In this document: piece by piece, positions 18,188 through 28,707 of the stretch | Layout of the letters: every line of letters begins with the position of its first letter | Position numbering within the stretch: the first letter of the stretch is position 1 | Assembly: GCA_039105265.1 (NCBI GenBank) | Contig: JAPFFF010000039.1 | Span: 310,001 to 374,000, forward strand | DNA from: Tritrichomonas musculus | Taxonomy: Eukaryota > Parabasalia > Tritrichomonadida > Tritrichomonadidae | Length of the DNA stretch: 64,000 bases | Reading direction: 5' to 3' | Notes under the pieces: generated by a model | Database searches by the model: none | What the model saw: the letters and a program-made list of their open reading frames with translations, nothing else | Told to the model about the DNA's origin: nothing | Translations under genes and position numbers: made by a program

Positions 18188-20705
18188 TAAAGAAGCGACG
18201 ATAAGTCCTTTACATCGCTTAAAAGTTCTTTACGGTGAAGTGAAAAGCTCTCAATTTTATGAAAATTGAGAGAGGGGGTTTACGGTGAGGTGAAATGATT
18301 GATTATTTTATAACTTTTTCAATGCTTTTTATCATCATAAAATTTTCGACTTTATGCCGCATATCAACAATACTTTTTATTTATTATGATAATTCATCAA
18401 AAAAAATATGTATTTAAATATATATGTATAAATTCGAAACAAAAAACAATTAAAATATATGATTTTAATTTCAAGATAGACTTTTGTTTAATAATTTCAA
18501 TAATTGAAAGGGAAAAAATCATTGAAAAAGTTTTTTTTAAAATTCAATGAATTCTTTTAAAAAGTTTGTTTTGGTCAACCAATTATCATTTTGGATGACA
18601 GTTCCTTTTTCACCAGATCCAAAAACAAAAGACTTAGAGCCTCGCCATCCAAGATTTGAAAAAGAATTTGTTCCACAAAATGAAATAGAAGCCAATTTAT
18701 TTGACCAGTGTATTCATTCACAAGAATATTTATCAGCCACATGTTTCCGTGACCAAATAGGAATCCTTTGTTCATACTTACGTAATGAAAAATGTCATGT
18801 TTCATTTCAAAGAATTGGTCTGTTATATGGAAAAAATTCATATAGTATTAAATATCAGTTTGATAAATATGTTGGAGAAGTCAAAAGCAATGGACGACCA
18901 CCGACTCTCGATCAAAACGAATTGAAAATACTTAAAGATGAAATTGAAAGGATTTTGAATGACGACGATAATCCAACATATGATTATTTAACAAATTTTA
19001 TTAATGAAGAAACTCATAAAAATATAAGCCAGAAAGAGTTAAGGTCAATCATATTTTACAATTTCAAAGATTTATATAAAGGCGTTCCAGGAATTCCACT
19101 CGATGAAAATAGAAAAGACTGTTCCGAAGCCGAAATTGATCAGTACTATGACATATTAGAAAACGCATTACCAAATGTTAACCAATCGTTTTGTTTTAAC
19201 GTTGACGAGGTTGGCTATCAGGAATTCGCCGATGCAATGGAAGTAACTGTATTGGTCAGAGCTGACTACACAAAGCCAACATGCTGCTATTCAGTTGACC
19301 GTAATTTCAAAAGAGCAACGGCTATACACGCAATCTGTACAGATGGCGAATATATCCAGCCATGGATTATCGTTTCTAGAAAGACATTAGAGAAATCAAT
19401 AGATGATTTACTTCCTCTTTCTCATTTTCATGTGGTTTCGCAATCAAATGGTTATGTTAATCAAAAAATCTTTGATGACTGGTTTTATAATTTTTGTATA
19501 AATTTAATTGAGAAGAGAAAAAGATTAAATTATTGGGGACCAGCCTTACTCATTATGGACGGCTTTCGTCCTCATCATAATTCAGTTAACAAAGTCAATA
19601 TGCCAAATCTCAACTTATATGTGCTATTCCTGCCAGCACATAGTAGCGACCAGACGCAACCTTTAGATTTGGGCACATTTGGCCTCTCAAAAAGAAACAT
19701 ATACAAGATCTCAATTGACACTCCTATATCACGTGTCGTTAACCAATTAAACAAAATCGTCTCATCTTTATGGATGGCTTCTAATCCTGCATTCGTAGTG
19801 AAGGCCTTCCGAAGTGCAGGAATCTGTAGAGAAAATGGACGTTTAGTATGCCGCCGTGAAAAGGCACGAGCAGTTCGTCATTATGAAGCTTCTCACATCG
19901 AATCGATACTATCTAGAAACGATGCACTTACAAATGCCCAACAAACGGTCAGATTCCAAAGAAGTCAGCCCTCAGCTCCAAATAACATCACGTTTTCACT
20001 CCAAAGATATTAAAATAATCAATAAAAGTTAAAATAACAACAATTAATTTTATTATACGAATCGATTAATTTGATCATTTTAAAAATCTAAAATTTTTCA
20101 AATAAAATATTCTATATTGCTTTAATTCAAATTAAAAATATCTATTTCAAAGGATAAGAAACTATTAAATTTTTTCTCTTATTATTGCAAATCGAAAAAA
20201 AAATTAAAAACTGTAAAATTGCTATTAAAAAATGATTTAGCATTTCAATTTGTATAGATTTATTAATTTTTCATGAAATAAATAGGTAACGTATCAGAGA
20301 TCTTGATAAAACATTTTGATTTTCTGAACAAAGCGATCTGAAAATTGAACATCACTAAAATCGGTATTAGAAACTCGTATAAATGCTTTTTTAAATTGCA
20401 ATGAAAGAGAATTAAAAAAGAAATGCTCGTATATATATAAAATTGGAATAATGAAATTTAAGAACTATAAGGCTACATATCTGACAGTAGATTTGGATTT
20501 TAAAAGCTTTGGCCAGCTTCGATTCGTTAATAAAACGAGCATATAGCTGCTTTAATCAAAATTTTTGGATAGACTATAATTCTGAGAATTACAAAAAAAT
20601 TCTTTATTTAAATTAAAATTTTTAAAAAATTGAAAGAAATATATAGACTTCACTTCACCGTAAAGAACTTTTAAGCGTTGTAAAGAACTTTTCAGTGGTT
20701 CTTTA
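18188..20705 (+). mobile_element. complete pogo-like transposon, 2.5 kb
   Basis: Terminal inverted repeats of about 57 bases: left TAAAGAAGCGACG... (18188-18245), right complement TAAAGAACCACTG... (20649-20705). They share the core CGCTTAAAAGTTCTTTACGG and then TGAAGTGAA exactly. Both edges carry TA, the target preference of Tc1/mariner/pogo elements. The single gene inside (18547-20013) is an intact transposase, so the element looks autonomous. A TTTACGGTGARGTGAAA motif occurs twice at the left end, possible transposase binding sites. Confidence 0.9.
18547..20013 (+). CDS. pogo/Tc5-like DDE transposase (DD35D)
   Basis: 488 residues, ATG to TAA, uninterrupted. The catalytic acids are D220 in FNVDEVGY, D338 in LIMDGFRPHH and D374 in QTQPLDLGTFG, with 35 residues between the second and third. 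An N-terminal region of about 120 residues precedes GRPPTLD, a linker typical between the DNA-binding and catalytic domains of this superfamily. It catalyses excision and reinsertion of its element at TA. The flanking inverted repeats are intact (see 18188-20705), making this the best candidate for a currently mobile element in the window. It differs clearly from the 2142-3677 transposase, so they are separate families. Confidence 0.9.
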   Translation: MNSFKKFVLVNQLSFWMTVPFSPDPKTKDLEPRHPRFEKEFVPQNEIEANLFDQCIHSQEYLSATCFRDQIGILCSYLRNEKCHVSFQRIGLLYGKNSYSIKYQFDKYVGEVKSNGRPPTLDQNELKILKDEIERILNDDDNPTYDYLTNFINEETHKNISQKELRSIIFYNFKDLYKGVPGIPLDENRKDCSEAEIDQYYDILENALPNVNQSFCFNVDEVGYQEFADAMEVTVLVRADYTKPTCCYSVDRNFKRATAIHAICTDGEYIQPWIIVSRKTLEKSIDDLLPLSHFHVVSQSNGYVNQKIFDDWFYNFCINLIEKRKRLNYWGPALLIMDGFRPHHNSVNKVNMPNLNLYVLFLPAHSSDQTQPLDLGTFGLSKRNIYKISIDTPISRVVNQLNKIVSSLWMASNPAFVVKAFRSAGICRENGRLVCRREKARAVRHYEASHIESILSRNDALTNAQQTVRFQRSQPSAPNNITFSLQRY

Positions 20706-21361
20706 CTACATTTTTTTAAAAAAAAATTTTTTAATAAAAGTTACGTTAAGTCACTTAGCATTAGGAACTCTAATTAAAAGATGCATTTTTATGGCCAATA
20801 TCAAATATGTGTGAAATCAATTATATAAAAATGATTTTGTTGCTTCAATAGTATTTATTTTTCATATTTTGGATAAAAAAATTTCAAATTTTTTTGTAAA
20901 GTATCATAATCTAAATATGGGTAAATATTTGAATTTATTTCAATATATCATAGATATATTTTTTAATTGAATGTTATGAAGTATATATTATATAATAATT
21001 AAAATATGCTAATTATTTAATGAAATAATCATGTTTATTTTGATTTTCTCAGTATTTGCCATATCTTGAAAATTTTCCATTATTTTATGGAATATTTTAT
21101 ATTTTTAACAAGAAATTTGGGGGGCTCCGCCCCCAAACCCCCCGGTTACCCGTTTTTATAAGACAAAATCTACTGTCTTTTATTATTATTTTAATTATTA
21201 ATTTAATAAAAATATTTTATTTTCAAAATTAATAATAATACTTTGTAAAAAAAAAAAAAAAAAAAAAAAAGAATTATAATTTAATTTTATTAATTAATAA
21301 ATTTTTTATATAAGTAAAAAAAATTAAAAATATAAAATGTTCTGATCAAATTATTAAATAC
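20706..21361. other. spacer downstream of Helitron gene
   Basis: AT-rich except for the GC-rich hairpin at 21119-21153. An A24 tract lies at about 21248-21271. No gene. Confidence 0.5.
21119..21153 (-). other. GC-rich hairpin, candidate Helitron 3' end
   Basis: In an otherwise AT-rich region, GGGGGC (21120-21125) and GCCCCC (21129-21134) form a tight stem with a 3-base loop, followed by a second C-run (21138-21143). It lies about 210 bases beyond the stop codon of the Helitron gene on its 3' side. Helitrons end in a hairpin close to the 3' terminus. The canonical CTRR end is not present right after it on the minus strand (CTTG is), so either the end is non-canonical (Helentron-like) or this is something else. 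Confidence 0.5.
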
Positions 21362-24300
21362 TTACTCTTCAACAATATTATGATCAATTTTGTAATTTAA
21401 ATCTGAAATGAAATTATTAGTATGCAAAATAGGTCCATTTTCGGGAAAATCTTTCCCAAAAAAAATAATATCATTTAAACTTCGAACACGTGACATTGCA
21501 ACATAAAAGCTTCCATGAGCAAAAGCAGGTTCATCTATGCATATTGCGACTTTGTTTAACGTTTGTCCTTGACATTTATGGGAGGTAACTGCAAAGCATA
21601 ATTTAAGAGGGAACTGGTAAAAGTTAAAAGATGAACCGTTATTTTTTCGAAATGTATCAACTTTCATTAACGTTATATCGTAATCAATTTCTGGAAATAT
21701 CGAAATTTGGTCGAAACGAACAATTAATAGTTCAGGCAAATGAGTTAGATCGTTGAAAATAATTTCTTTAATTTTGCCTCTTCTTCCATTTACTAATCCA
21801 TTCGATGTATCAATATTTTTCAATAATATTACTCTCGCTCCAATGCAAAATTTAAAGACAAATGGTACCAAAGATTGTGATTCCCTTCTTGATAAAAATG
21901 CATGATATAATTTATAATCTATTTCTTTTGGAGGAGAAATAACATTATCATTTGCAAAACCCCTTATATGGCTTCTTTTTCTAATTGATATTAATTGACC
22001 TCGAATACTGTATATTTTACTATTATTTTCTTTAGAAAAACTGTTCAAAATAAAGTCATTATAATTATCACATGATGCATTTCGATAAAAAATAGCCATA
22101 CCTTTCAATCCTACAAAAGATAATATCTTTGAATAATAATCAATCCCATCATTAATTTGTATAAATTTTGATTTAATCATTTGTATAACATCATTTGATA
22201 TGCTATTATGTTCATTATAGTTTCTAATTTCATCAAGTATATCAAGAAAGTTATTACTATCATCATTTCTTCTCATAATAGTTTTCAAAGAACACAGTTT
22301 GAATTTATTAAACGATTCCATATTATTAAACATTTCCTGAAACTGTGAAATATCATCTGAATTCTTCACAACGCATGGAACTTGACCTAAATCACCAGAT
22401 AATATGAACATTGTTCCGCCAAAAGGTAAATTCAATAAATCTTTGTTATTGTGAAAATGTGCTTTTAATTCTTTTAGCTTTCTATCAATCAAATCGAAAA
22501 TTGATCTATTAGCCATTGTAACTTCATCAACGAATACCACATCGCATTCAGCTAGAGCCCGACCTTGAGAATTTGTTATTGATAAACTTGAAATATATTT
22601 ATTATTTTCAGAATAAACAGCAAAAGCTGAATGAATTGTTTTCCCACCTATAATGCATGCCGCAATTCCAGTGCTTGCGGTAACCACAAATTTGATTTTT
22701 TTCATAATAAAATAATTCCTTAAACAATCCAAAACAAATGATTTCCCTGTTCCAGCTTTCCCGCTAATAAATATAGGAGTTCTTACGCTAAATTCTTGTA
22801 TTATTGCATCAATACATTCTTTTTGTTCTTTATTTAACATTTTTACCATTTGTTCAAATCTCAACTTTGCATTTTCAATTTCATCAAGAGTATAATAAAT
22901 TTTCATATCTTTTTGTTTATATTTATTACCTCCTTTATCATTATTTTCGTTTGCCATTTCAAATGCATCGCAATACTGTTTGAATGTTGATAATACAGAT
23001 ATTATTCTTTTGTTATTTCCTAAACTTTCATCAATTTCATTCGAATTTAGATTATTATTATCTTCTTTTTCAATGAAGGAATTAATTGATTCTATAATGT
23101 AGTTTTTCGGTATTCCACGGTTTAATAATAAAACCAATTTAGCTACCACTTTATCAGTATCATAACGCGAAAAACTTATCAAATGTTTGATGTAATAATA
23201 ACAGAAAGGATCATTATTTTTCATTTCTTGGAACATAATATAATTATCAGACTGTGATAAAAATTTATCATAACTTTCTCCATTTTCAATTTTCAATTCT
23301 TCAGTAAAATTATTATTTAAAATTAGGTATTCATAAAGAAAATCTTCTCTTTGAGTAGCGTAATTATAAAATGGAAATGTTACAATGCATTTATTTTGTC
23401 TTTCATGAATCCGGTAAAAAAGGTTTTGCAATCTACCTTTTTTTGAAATGTTATCATTTCCAATGTTATTACTTGATTCATTTTTCAAATATTTTAAATC
23501 GAATGATGAGTAAAAATCTAAAATATTGTAGTTTTGTGCAATCGATGGCCTCAAAAAATAAGCTTCAACATCATCATATGTTTTTTGTTTCCAATTATCA
23601 AAATTTGCTTTTCTTTTTTCTGGTAATTGTATATTAACATATTTGGTAATTAAATCTTTTTGACAAAAGGTAAAACTAAAAATTCGTGCTGTTGCTTCCT
23701 CTAAACTCACAACTCTTCCCTTAAAAAGGCTTTTCCATGTTAAATCTGGATTTGCTACAGATATTGTAACATTTGGTTCGCTTTTCATGTTATATTTCAA
23801 AACATAAATACAGGAATCATCAGAATTCGGTATATCAACATCACTACATCTTAAAATATGAATATGCGCATGAGCTCCCCATTCATTTAAAAGGGCTGGA
23901 TTATATTCAACAATATTACTTTCGTCAATATTTCTTTCATAAATAAGTGACCCATCAATATAAGTTGTTTCTGTTGATACATTCTTTGGGAAACCGTATT
24001 TACATTTGTCTTTATTCTTTCCTGTAAAGCACCGTGGAAATACACATGAATGCACCATTTGGGATTTTACAACAGAATTAATAAATTCACATTCAACTGG
24101 TGGAATATGAGCATAAAAATGACTTTTGATTTCATCTAAAGAAATCCTTTTTTCGAGCCACATTAATATATGGACATGAGGCGCCCCTCTGTTTTGAAAT
24201 TCAAGTCTGCAAACAAAATGCTTACATTTTGGTAAATTGCAGTATGTTAAAAATTTTTCAAATTTTTTATCTTTAATTTTCGATAACCTTTCTTCAAAAA

Positions 24301-25849
24301 TAAACATAGATTCGATGCCACAATATGTTATTCCAAAATTTGAATCTCTTAATTCTTCTACTTCAAACTTGATATTTTTGATTGTTTCCAAACATTCAGG
24401 CCATATATTACCAAATGTTAATGTCATCATTAAGTCTGGATTTCCAAATATTTCACAATAACCATTTATTGACTCTAATTGGATGTGCCAATATAAACTA
24501 AAGCTTGGGTCAGCTTTACGTATAATTGCATTAACTGGTAATGATCTATCATAGTTATCAGGAACAGATACAAACTGCTTTGGCTTTACAAACTTTTGAA
24601 AGTAGTAATTTTCATCTTTTTCGATAAGATCAAAGCAAAAAAGAATCAAATTAGCTGCAACTGGTCCACATCGATACCTTTTTGAAGATAACAAAAGGTT
24701 TTGAACTTTTTTCCTCAAAGTTTTACCAGGTATTTCTTTTAAAGGTCCATTTGGAAATAATACTGGAAATAATGATGCTAAAGCTACTTCAAATGGAAGC
24801 TGAATAGTGCTTCCGTCTGATTTTGATGAAACACCAACATATATTTTATCTTCCACTTTTTTTGATCCAGGTGTTTTATTAATTTCATTTTCAGGTTCAA
24901 TTACTAATGCATTTGATATACTGACTTTATTTGTCAATCTTCTAGTAAATTCAATGTTATCATTATTTAATTCATTAACATTTTTATATAATGGATTATT
25001 TTGTAAAATATACTGTAATACATTTTCAAAATTATCTGGAAATTTACTTTTATTTTTTTCATTGAAACATATAAATCCAGTATTGAAATCTCTTACGCAT
25101 GGCATCATTGTTCCGTGCAAGTGAAATGAATATTTTCCAGGATGTTCAATAAATGACTTTCCGCATAAAAACACTAATGATAAGTTATTGTTCACTGCTA
25201 ATTGCTTAATTAAAGGTATTTGTTTAAATACTTCAGGATATGAATCATTTATTTCTTCAACATATTCAAAAAAATCTGGAAATGTTTCTTTATGCTTATC
25301 AATTTCTTTACTTAACTTGCAATCATAAATATTTATTGATTTATTTCCAGTGAAATTGCAATATGAGTTAAAATTGTGCAAAAAAGAATTTTGATCTGAA
25401 TACTTACGAATGAAATTAAATTCAAATTTAGAACAATTGCTTGGATCTAATAATTCTAAATACATGTCATTTAATAATAGTTTTTGCTCAATAATTCGAT
25501 AAGCACACATCAGTCCAATTGAAGGCTGCAACAAATAAATATCACAATTATTCATACAATTAAAAAAGTCATTTAATTTCACTGAAAATTTGGACCAAAA
25601 CATTTTCTGTATATTAGCAGTTTTTGGCAAATCAAGTTCATTTATTGCATTTTGTAATGATTTTTCATGATAGCATAAAAAGGTTAATATTCCTGCTTTT
25701 TGAATTATATTACCGAATTGATGGTCTTTTAATTTAGTTAAATATCTAAATTTCGAAAAGAAAGCATTATTGGATAGGTTAAAATTTAATTCCTCAGGAA
25801 TATCTATTACTTTTAATTTTTGACAATTGTTTAGAGCAGATTCATGCAT
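21362..25849 (-). CDS. Helitron Rep-helicase (rolling-circle transposase)
   Basis: 1495 residues from the ATG at 25849. It nicks DNA and drives rolling-circle transposition. Seen in order: an N-terminal region beginning with a leftover leucine-rich repeat (MHESALNNCQKLKVIDIP), the Helitron N motif TLTFGNIWPE (about 473), the HUH motif HVH at 558-560 in GAPHVHILMW, the paired tyrosines Y682 and Y686 in CIYVLKYNMK, and a Pif1-type helicase from about 1005 with Walker A GKAGTGKS (1030-1037), Walker B VVFVDEV (about 1103), ILSGDLGQVP, and the C-terminal SHKCQGQTL and YVAMSRVRS motifs. All key residues are present and the frame is open. No endonuclease or OTU domain was noticed. The frame continues upstream into LRR repeats. 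Confidence 0.95.
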   Translation of the reverse strand: MHESALNNCQKLKVIDIPEELNFNLSNNAFFSKFRYLTKLKDHQFGNIIQKAGILTFLCYHEKSLQNAINELDLPKTANIQKMFWSKFSVKLNDFFNCMNNCDIYLLQPSIGLMCAYRIIEQKLLLNDMYLELLDPSNCSKFEFNFIRKYSDQNSFLHNFNSYCNFTGNKSINIYDCKLSKEIDKHKETFPDFFEYVEEINDSYPEVFKQIPLIKQLAVNNNLSLVFLCGKSFIEHPGKYSFHLHGTMMPCVRDFNTGFICFNEKNKSKFPDNFENVLQYILQNNPLYKNVNELNNDNIEFTRRLTNKVSISNALVIEPENEINKTPGSKKVEDKIYVGVSSKSDGSTIQLPFEVALASLFPVLFPNGPLKEIPGKTLRKKVQNLLLSSKRYRCGPVAANLILFCFDLIEKDENYYFQKFVKPKQFVSVPDNYDRSLPVNAIIRKADPSFSLYWHIQLESINGYCEIFGNPDLMMTLTFGNIWPECLETIKNIKFEVEELRDSNFGITYCGIESMFIFEERLSKIKDKKFEKFLTYCNLPKCKHFVCRLEFQNRGAPHVHILMWLEKRISLDEIKSHFYAHIPPVECEFINSVVKSQMVHSCVFPRCFTGKNKDKCKYGFPKNVSTETTYIDGSLIYERNIDESNIVEYNPALLNEWGAHAHIHILRCSDVDIPNSDDSCIYVLKYNMKSEPNVTISVANPDLTWKSLFKGRVVSLEEATARIFSFTFCQKDLITKYVNIQLPEKRKANFDNWKQKTYDDVEAYFLRPSIAQNYNILDFYSSFDLKYLKNESSNNIGNDNISKKGRLQNLFYRIHERQNKCIVTFPFYNYATQREDFLYEYLILNNNFTEELKIENGESYDKFLSQSDNYIMFQEMKNNDPFCYYYIKHLISFSRYDTDKVVAKLVLLLNRGIPKNYIIESINSFIEKEDNNNLNSNEIDESLGNNKRIISVLSTFKQYCDAFEMANENNDKGGNKYKQKDMKIYYTLDEIENAKLRFEQMVKMLNKEQKECIDAIIQEFSVRTPIFISGKAGTGKSFVLDCLRNYFIMKKIKFVVTASTGIAACIIGGKTIHSAFAVYSENNKYISSLSITNSQGRALAECDVVFVDEVTMANRSIFDLIDRKLKELKAHFHNNKDLLNLPFGGTMFILSGDLGQVPCVVKNSDDISQFQEMFNNMESFNKFKLCSLKTIMRRNDDSNNFLDILDEIRNYNEHNSISNDVIQMIKSKFIQINDGIDYYSKILSFVGLKGMAIFYRNASCDNYNDFILNSFSKENNSKIYSIRGQLISIRKRSHIRGFANDNVISPPKEIDYKLYHAFLSRRESQSLVPFVFKFCIGARVILLKNIDTSNGLVNGRRGKIKEIIFNDLTHLPELLIVRFDQISIFPEIDYDITLMKVDTFRKNNGSSFNFYQFPLKLCFAVTSHKCQGQTLNKVAICIDEPAFAHGSFYVAMSRVRSLNDIIFFGKDFPENGPILHTNNFISDLNYKIDHNIVEE

Positions 25850-27079
25850 TTTTTTGACACTTTTTGGAATTTTAATTGATTCAATAGAAGTTCCACAAAA
25901 AGCATTTGCTCCGATTTCATTTAATTCAGAATTTTCTACAAAATCAATTATTACTAATTTTTTACAGTTTAAGAATGCACAATTTCCTATTTTAACAACA
26001 TGTGATGGTATTTTTATTGATTCAATAGAAGTTCCACCGAAAGCATTTTCTCCAATTTCATTTAATTCAGAATTTTCTACAAAATCAATTATTACTAATT
26101 TTTTACAGTTTAAGAATGCACAATTTCCTATTTTAACAACATGTGATGGTATTTTAATTGATTCAATAGAAGTTTAACCGAAAGCATTTTCTCCAATTTC
26201 ATTTAATTCAGAATTTTCTACAAAATCAATTATTACTAATTTTTTACAGTTTAAGAATGCACAATTTCCTATTTTAACAACATGTGATGGTATTTTTATT
26301 GATTCAATAGAAGTTCCACCGAAAGCATTTTCTCCAATTTCATTTAATTCAGAATTTTCTACAAAATCAATTATTACTAATTTTTTACAGTTTAAGAATG
26401 CACAATTTCCTATTTTAACAACATGTGATGGTATTTTTATTGATTCAATAGAAGTTCCACCGAAAGCATTTTCTCCAATTTCATTTAATTCAGAATTTTC
26501 TACAAAATCAATTATTACTAATTTTTTACAGTTTAAAAATGCGCATTTTCTTATTTTAACAACATGTGATGGAATTGTTATTGATTTTATTAGCGTTTCT
26601 GAGAATGAACTTTGTTGAATTTCGCGAAGATCAGATGAATTAGTAAAATCAACTTTTGTGAGCTTTTTGAATTTATAAAAGCAATATGAAGAAATTATTC
26701 TTATAAAATCAGGTATTATAATACGCTTTATTTTGTTATTCACGTACTGTAGAACAAAAAATGAATGACCATCTTTTGATATTAACTTTTGAGCAAGAAT
26801 TTTTTGTTTACCAAAATTATCAATAAAGTTATCGTTAAGGTCAATTATTTGAACTCTTTTTAATTTGAAAGTATTTTTACACCATCCTTTCCCAAATATT
26901 TGAATAGTATTTGGAAGTATTATATCTTGAACAGATGATTCAGCAAAAGCATAATTACCTATTGAAAAAATTTGAGCATCTTTTGTAATTTCTATGGTTT
27001 TAAGTTTTGTACAAAAAGAAAATGAAAATGGTGCAATATTTTTAATAAAAGATGGAAGAATAATACGAGCATACAGAAA
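25850..27079 (-). pseudogene. BspA-like LRR remnant in frame with Helitron gene
   Basis: The Helitron frame stays open upstream to a stop at 27080-27082, except for one TAA at 26174-26176. It encodes BspA/LRR_5-type repeats throughout (e.g. SIESIKIPSHVVKIGNCAF, LPNTIQIFGKGW). No in-frame ATG occurs between 27079 and 25850, so the LRR part has lost its start. The TAA replaces the GGA of the other repeat copies (two adjacent base changes). BspA-like proteins in trichomonads are often surface proteins; this fragment is either a gene piece captured by the Helitron or the gene into which it inserted. Confidence 0.8.
25870..26575 (-). repeat. 141-bp tandem repeats within LRR region
   Basis: Five near-identical 141-bp units (47 residues, two LRRs each) have the same point at 25911, 26052, 26193, 26334 and 26475. 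The middle units are almost identical at the base level, so the expansion is recent; the outermost units have diverged. The unit starting before 26193 carries the premature TAA. Confidence 0.9.
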
Positions 27080-27082
27080 TTA

Positions 27083-27658
27083 CAAAAGATGTAAATAAAA
27101 ATATTCATAATTATTATTTAATAATATATTTGCTTTAATAAAAGAAGAGGGGAAAATTAATATAATATAATATTTTTTTCTGTATATAATTATTTTATTG
27201 TTTTTTTTTTTACAAAAGAAAAATTGTTATTATATTATAATTTTAATTAATAATTTTTTAATAATTAATAATAATAATAAATGCAATTTTGGAAAAGTAA
27301 TAGAAAAAAAGCATCTATTCAAAAGTATTTTTATTTTGAAATAAAAAAAAAAAAATTCAAATAAAAATTGTAATAGTAATTCAGAAAATTTGAAAGCATA
27401 AAAAATAATAATTTATATATTTCTCCTTGAATAATTAATTTATACAACTGAACATCAGATATTATTTTAAGCAAAGTATTTTGTAAATAAATACATGCAT
27501 TATGTTCTTGGTATACCAATACTCATCGAGACAAAAAGTTCGAAAATTCGTTATTTTTTTGAAAGACGTAAAATATAAACTTTTGTAAAAGTTAAAAAAT
27601 AATTTGTAAAGTAGTTAAAAATCACTTTTTAAGAAAGGTCTAACCGCCAGAACTATTT
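27083..27658. other. AT-rich spacer
   Basis: No gene or repeat recognised; low-complexity A/T. It lies between the LRR/Helitron frame and the truncated Tc1 gene, which both point the same way. Confidence 0.5.
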
Positions 27659-28498
27659 TTAATATAATAATAGATATGCCCAGACTTGTTCAATTGGTGA
27701 CAAGTCTGGGCTTTTTGCAGGCCATGGCAAGTATTCTCTGACTTTGGTATTCAGAAATGAAGTCGTAAATTTGGATCGATGGCTGGGTGCGTTGTCTTGT
27801 TGCCAGACATATGAGTGGCCAAATATACATTCAATTTTTTCGAAAATTTGATTTTGCTTAAGAGTGTCAACATATTTTTGTGAATTAACATGACCATTGA
27901 AAAATAGTAAAGGAGTTCGAAAGCCTCTTGGGCCAATCCCTCCCCAAATCATTATTGAAATCGGATGAGCTTCTTTTGTGAAGAATGATTCGGGAGGGTG
28001 ATGGCCCCATTCTCGCCAAATGCCTCCTTCCTCCAAATTTTCACATATTGTAGATTCATCAGTGAAAATTATAGGAGGCAAGGCATGGGGCTCATAGGAT
28101 AATATAATATCAGACATTTGTATACGAGCTTGTTTATGATCTTCGGTGAGTGGTGAAATTGCTGTTTTACGATAATATTTGATTTTATTATCATTCAAAA
28201 CTTTTTTGGCAGACGGAGGTGACACATTGAATTGATTTGAAATTGAATTCAATGATTGAGTTGGCTTTTGTCTCATCGATTCAATTATATCGTTTTTGAC
28301 CTCTTCCGTTATTGTTATTGGCCTTCCTCGTTTGGGAGATAATTCTTTTGTTTTTTGATAATTATAATAAAATTTTCTTATGGTTTCTGGATTTCGATTC
28401 ATTATTTGGCCAATGATTCCCCATTGATTATTTTTTTCTTTGGCATAAATTAAAATTTGTACTTTTTCTTCCTCTGTTAATGGGTTCATGTTACTCAT
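27659..28498 (-). pseudogene. Tc1/mariner transposase, C-terminally truncated
   Basis: 279 codons from the ATG at 28498. N-terminal helix-turn-helix (residues about 5-50) and the RGRPITIT linker precede a Tc1-type catalytic domain: D147 in FTDEST, D235 in QQDNAPSH and E270 in SPDLSPIEQVW, i.e. DD34E. The protein stops nine residues after the catalytic Glu (VWAYLLLY), where family members continue for some 40 more residues (WxxLK...), and the following DNA does not resume the motif in any frame I could read. No terminal inverted repeats were found around it. The catalytic triad is complete, but the enzyme is probably inactive. Confidence 0.85.
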
Positions 28499-28707
28499 CA
28501 AAACAAATGGCTGAAAATTTATGAACAAAATTCAATCATTTTTTTGAATAAATTAAATCGGCTTTTTTTATTTTGATTTTGAAAGTACTTATTGAAATAA
28601 ATTGATAATTTTTTTTCAATTTTCAATTTTTTTATTTTTTTTTTTGATATAAACCTCTCGTAAACCTATCATTTTTGAGAGGAGGTAAACATTATTTAAT
28701 TAAGTTT

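Noticed and set aside
25827-26177. Plus-strand repeat frame opposite the LRR region
   Set aside because: Antisense shadow of the 141-bp LRR repeats with no ATG.
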